A stretch of DNA of 64,000 nt, from assembly GCA_903813345.2 (NCBI GenBank), contig CAIIXF020000005.1, positions 38,321,375 to 38,385,374 of the forward strand, given 5' to 3'. Source of the stretch: Owenia fusiformis. Lineage: Eukaryota > Annelida > Polychaeta > Sabellida > Oweniidae. The notes under the pieces are model-generated. The model had not been told where the DNA came from and searched no databases. It saw only the letters and a program-made list of their open reading frames with translations. The first letter of the stretch is position 1; each line of letters opens with the position of its first letter. Shown here piece by piece: positions 60,701-64,000 of this stretch. The position numbers were made by a program, and so were the translations under genes.

Positions 60701-63700
60701 CCTCCTTCTATGACCTCTATGAAGTCTGTGCAGTTTATCTATAACGAGAAAGGTAGAATACTGATTAGTATTGTATGAATATATATTCGCAATTTTTCAT
60801 AGATTTGATATAATATATAGGGAGTTTAAGCTTGAAATGTTTTTCACAACCTAAACGTGAACGGAGAATATTTAAGCTGTGCATTTGTATAGGCGATTGG
60901 TCATACGTAAAGAATGGCATTTCGATTTTATATGCAAGCTTAAACTCCCTATTTCGTAGTCCATACCTTGACATAACACTGCTGTCTACGTTCTAATGAA
61001 ACTGTGGAGTTGAAATACGCCCATGCTCCTTGTATGGTATTCTGATCACAGGAAAATGTCTTATTAGAGATGCATTCCCTTGTCGCTTCAATTTCACTGA
61101 AATTAGGAACACATAACAGTTCAGAAACAGTGAACAATACAAATATAATGACATTTTCACATTTCTTTCAATCCATGTACTAACTTCTCCAATTACTTGA
61201 AATGGCCTTTATCAACCTACTTATGATTGGCTTACCGACACACTGTTTCTCCGTCTGATCCATTCGCGATTAGGTCCTTCAGGCCATCTATACATGCTAT
61301 TGCTTCAGTTTGTCTGCACTGTATAGTTCTCGCCGTAGTCATGACAGGAGCAGCATACGTTGTGCATATACATTCTGTGGTTGTATCAATAGGAATTTCT
61401 GTTGTAGCCGTGGAAGGTTGTGTAGTAATGGTTGAAGGTGCAGCTGTTGGATCTGTACATACACATGGACACATACATAAAGGAGTAGTTTTTGAAGGCT
61501 CGGTTATTGTAGCCTTAGATGTTTGAAATTTAGTTGTTGAAGCTACAGTTGATTCAGCTTCAGTAGTTGAAGCTATTGTTGTTGGACCTACAGTTGTTTC
61601 TGCTTCAGTAGTTGAAACAATTGTTGTTGGAGCTGCAGTTGTTTCAGCTTCAGTAGTTGAAGCTATTGATGTTGGACCTACAGTTGTTTCTGCTTCAGTA
61701 GTTGAAACAATTGTTGTTGGAGCTGCAGTTGTTTCAGCTTCAGTAGTCGAAGCTATTGTTGTTGGACCTACAGTTGTTTCTGCTTCAGTAGTTGAAGCTA
61801 TTGTTGTTGGGTCTACAGTTGTTTCTGCTTCAGTAGTTGAAGCTATTGTTGTTGGACCTACAGTTGTTTCTGCTTTAGAAGTTGAAGCTATTGTTGTTGG
61901 ACCTACAGTTGTTTCTGCTTCAGTAGTTGAAGCTATTGATGTTGGACCTACAGTTGTTTCTGCTTCAGTAGTTGAAGCTATTGATGTTGGACCTACAGTT
62001 GTTTCTGCTTCAGTAGTTGAAGCTATTGTTGTTCGGCCTACAGTTGTTTCAGCTTCAGTAGTCGAAGCTATTGTTGTTGGACCTACAGTTGTTTCTGCTT
62101 CAGTAGTTGAAGCTATTGTTGTTGGACCTACAGTTGTTTCTGCTTCAGTAGTTGAAGCTATTGTTGTTGGACCTACAGTTGTTTCTGCTTTAGAAGTTGA
62201 AGCTATTGTTGTTGGACCTACAGTTGTTTCTGCTTCAGTAGTTGAAGCTATTGTTGTTGGACCTACAGTTGTTTCTGCTTCAGTAGTTGAAGCTATTGTT
62301 GTTGGAGATTCGGTTGTTTCAGCTTCAGTAGTTGAAGCTATTGTTGCTGGACCTACAGTTGTTTCAGCTTGAGTAGTTGAAGCTATTGTTGTTGGACCTA
62401 CAGTTGTTTCAGCTTGAGTAGTTGAAGCTATTGTTGTTGGACCTACAGTTGTTTCAGCTTGAGTAGTTGAAGCTATTGTTGTTGGACCTACAGTTGTTTC
62501 AGCTTGAGTAGTTGACGCTATTGTTGTTGGACCTACAGTTGTTTCAGCTTGAGTAGTTGAAGCTATTGTTGTTGGACCTACAGTTGTTTCAGCTTGAGTA
62601 GTTGAAGCTATTGTTGTTGGACCTACAGTTGTTTCCCCTTCAGTAGTTGAAGCTATTGTTGTTGGACCTACAGTTGTTTCAGCTTCAGTAGTTGAAGCTA
62701 TTGTTGTTGGAGCTTCAGTTGTTTCAGCTTGAGTAGTTGAAGCTATTGTTGTTGGACCTACAGTTGTTTCAGCTTGAGTAGTTGAAGCTATTGTTGTTTG
62801 ACCTACAGTTGTTTCGGCTTCAGTAGTTGAAGCTATTGTTGTTTGACCCACAGTTGTTTCGGCTTCAGTAGTTGAAGCTATTGTTGTTGGACCTACAGTT
62901 GTTTCCCCTTCAGTAGTTGAAGCTATTGTTGTTCGAGCTACAGTTGTTTCCCCTTCGGTAGTTGAAGCTATTGTTGTTGGACCTACAGTTGTTTCCCCTT
63001 CAGTAGTTGAAACAATTGTTGTTGGAGCTACAGTTGTTTGAGCCTCAGTAGTTAAAGCTATTGTTGTTTGAGCTCCAGTTGTTTCCCCTTCAGAAGTTGA
63101 ATATATTGTTGTTTGACCTACAGTTGTTTCAGCTTCAGTAGTTGAAGCTATTGTTGGAGCTACAGTTGTTTCAGCTTCAGTAGTTGAAGCTATTGTTGTT
63201 TGAGCTACAGTTGTTATAGCTTCAGTAGTTGAAGCTATTGTTGTTGGAGCTACAGTTGTTATAGCTTCAGTTGTTGAGGCTATTGTTGTAAGGCCTACAG
63301 TTGTTTCTGCTTCAGTTAGTGAAGCTGTTGTTGTTGGAGCTACAGTTGTTTCAACTTCTGTAGTTGAAGCAATTGTTGTTGGAGCTACAGTTGTTTCAGC
63401 TTCAGTAGTTGAAGCTATTGTTGTTGGAGCTTCAGTTGTTTCTGCTTCAGTAGTTGAAGCTATTGTTGTTGGACCTACAGTTGTTTCAGCTTGAGTAGTT
63501 GACGCTATTGTTGTTGGACCCACAGTTGTTTCAGCTTCAGTAGTTGAAGCTATTGTTGTTGGAGCTGCAGTTGTTTCTGCTTGAGTAGTTGAAGCTATTG
63601 TTGTTTGAGCTTCAGTTGTTTCCCCTCCAGTAGTTGAAGCTATTGTTGTTGGACCCACAGTTGTTTCTGCTTCAGTAGTTGAAGCTATTGTTGTTGGAGC

Positions 63701-64000
63701 TACAGTTGTGTCAGCTTCAGTAGTTGAAGCTATTGTTGTTCGGCCTACAGTTGTTTCAGCTTCAGTAGTTGAAGCTATTGTTGTTGGACCCACAGTTGTT
63801 TCAGCTTCAGTAGTTGAAGCTATTGTTGTTGGAGCTGCAGTTGTTTCTGCTTGAGTAGTTGAAGCTATTGTTGTTTGAGCTTCAGTTGTTTCCCCTCCAG
63901 TATTTGAAGCTATTGTTGTTGGACCTACAGTTGTTTCAGCTTGAGTAGTTGAAGCTATTGTTGTTGGACCCACAGTTGTTTCAGCTTCAGTAGTTGAAGC
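51788..64000 (-). CDS. VWDE-like type I membrane protein with mucin repeats, VWD and EGF domains (partial at N-terminus)
   Basis: Sixteen exons in phase: 61236 to beyond 64000, 60967-61096, 60578-60738, 56410-56568, 56133-56265, 55840-55942, 55476-55596, 54577-54719, 54063-54235, 53773-53988, 53385-53559, 53057-53256, 52674-52898, 52395-52506, 52145-52289, 51788-52040. Order of parts: Thr/Ser mucin repeats; Cys-rich linker (CMCPCVC); VWD domain (HFVLYKHKTLPFEVQ ... VYVTGG ... GLCGTFNDNPQDEL ... AFSQEWR); Cys-rich region; EGF (CINECSNNGNCSNGTCACN) followed by GLCDLRS; a CNPGN module; transmembrane segment (SLAVIIIIIVASVITVLI); and a tail of about 90 residues with Tyr and Ser-rich motifs. This matches von Willebrand factor D and EGF domain proteins, with an added mucin stalk. 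It would sit at the cell surface or in mucus. The left border of the exon ending at 53773 is uncertain (53988 or 53964). The signal peptide is off the window. Confidence 0.82.
53610..53640. repeat. AGT trinucleotide microsatellite
   Basis: A short run of TAGTAGTAG, interrupted by CTTG, in an intron of the VWDE-like gene. Confidence 0.8.
54849..55015. mobile_element. 167-bp palindromic MITE in VWDE-like intron
   Basis: The left end ACAATTGTTGACCTCTCC is inverted at the right as GGAGAGGTCTACAATTGT. Inner pairs include GTATACCGAGACTGTAAACC against GGTTTACAGTCGAGGTATA, and CTGTTGAC against GTCAACAG near the centre. No coding capacity. Confidence 0.75.
58280..59364. mobile_element. Mariner-derived non-autonomous element, copy 2
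   Basis: 1,085 bp with TA flanks and the same roughly 200-bp TIRs (CGAGGGGTGATCAATAAGTA) as copy 1 at 38101-39506. It lacks the 304-bp insertion. The interior encodes broken pieces of the transposase catalytic core (YMDNSPAHISQNV, NAPYCPDLPTCDLF). Confidence 0.9.
60231..60353. mobile_element. MITE family B, reverse-orientation copy
   Basis: It starts AGTTTAAGCGAGCATATAAA and ends ACATTGCAAGCTTAAACC; the interior (CGCCAACC, GATCAATCGCCCATACAAAT, TTCCGTTCACGTTTAGG) is the reverse complement of 60820-60949. The terminal bases have decayed. Confidence 0.8.
60820..60949. mobile_element. MITE family B, complete 130-bp copy with TA duplication
   Basis: A perfect 15-bp TIR (GGGAGTTTAAGCTTG and inverse) is flanked by TA at 60818-60819 and 60950-60951. 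It lies in an intron of the VWDE-like gene, with its edge 17 bp from the downstream border of exon 60967-61096. Confidence 0.92.
61530..64000 (-). repeat. 45-bp coding minisatellite, mucin Thr/Ser repeat
   Basis: About 55 copies of a 45-bp unit encode TTIASTTEAETTVGP with variants (VAP, AAP, EAQ, EGE, TQAE). The frame stays open throughout; one unit lacks a codon, not a base. Long blocks are duplicated almost unchanged (63481-63650 and 63781-63950). The composition is that of a heavily O-glycosylated mucin stalk. The array continues beyond the window. Confidence 0.95.

Noticed and set aside
61227-61526. Plus-strand ORF of 99 codons
   Set aside because: It is the complementary strand of the C-terminal end of the mucin exon; low-complexity antisense shadow.

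Overview
The window is animal nuclear DNA, AT-rich and intron-containing. The many TACATGTA words, the crowd of short inverted-repeat transposons and the gene content suggest a lophotrochozoan, most likely a bivalve mollusc. The species is inferred, not shown. All multi-exon models below were built by hand from splice signals, reading phase and protein family resemblance.

Left part (1-13.7 kb): the 5' half of an mRNA-capping enzyme gene (minus, running off the left edge), a 63-bp minisatellite, a two-exon BTB/C2H2 zinc-finger gene (plus), a 2.6-kb array of a 19-bp repeat that is open in all three plus frames but is not a gene, and a one-exon PGAP4/TMEM246-like GPI-GalNAc transferase gene (minus).

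Middle (13.7-43.8 kb): mostly transposon-derived and featureless AT-rich DNA. It holds foldback elements, a 1.6-kb TIR element related to short MITEs elsewhere in the window, a decayed LINE reverse transcriptase, an intact one-exon neuropeptide-Y/F-type GPCR (25.6-26.8 kb, plus), and a three-exon NNMT/PNMT/TEMT-family methyltransferase (35.6-40.0 kb, minus). The methyltransferase has a mariner-derived element in intron 1. A complete mariner with an intact, intron-bearing transposase lies 97 bp upstream of its start codon.

Right part (43.9-64 kb): two secretory or membrane genes on the minus strand. One is a seven-exon secreted protein with a Cys-rich N-terminus and a von Willebrand A domain whose metal site is degenerate. 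Its introns hold a Harbinger remnant, a MITE and an 830-bp foldback. The other is a long VWDE-like type I membrane protein: Ser/Thr mucin repeats (45-bp unit, running off the right edge), VWD domain, Cys-rich region, EGF, transmembrane segment and tail. Its introns carry a second mariner-derived copy and two MITEs.

The host genes have no obvious functional linkage (capping, transcription, GPI glycosylation, peptide signalling, small-molecule methylation, extracellular matrix or mucus). I see no CRISPR, operon or prokaryote-type system. The most notable non-standard content is the transposon ecology: the young mariner with long TIRs, its non-autonomous cousins with a datable nested insertion, and several families of large palindromes.
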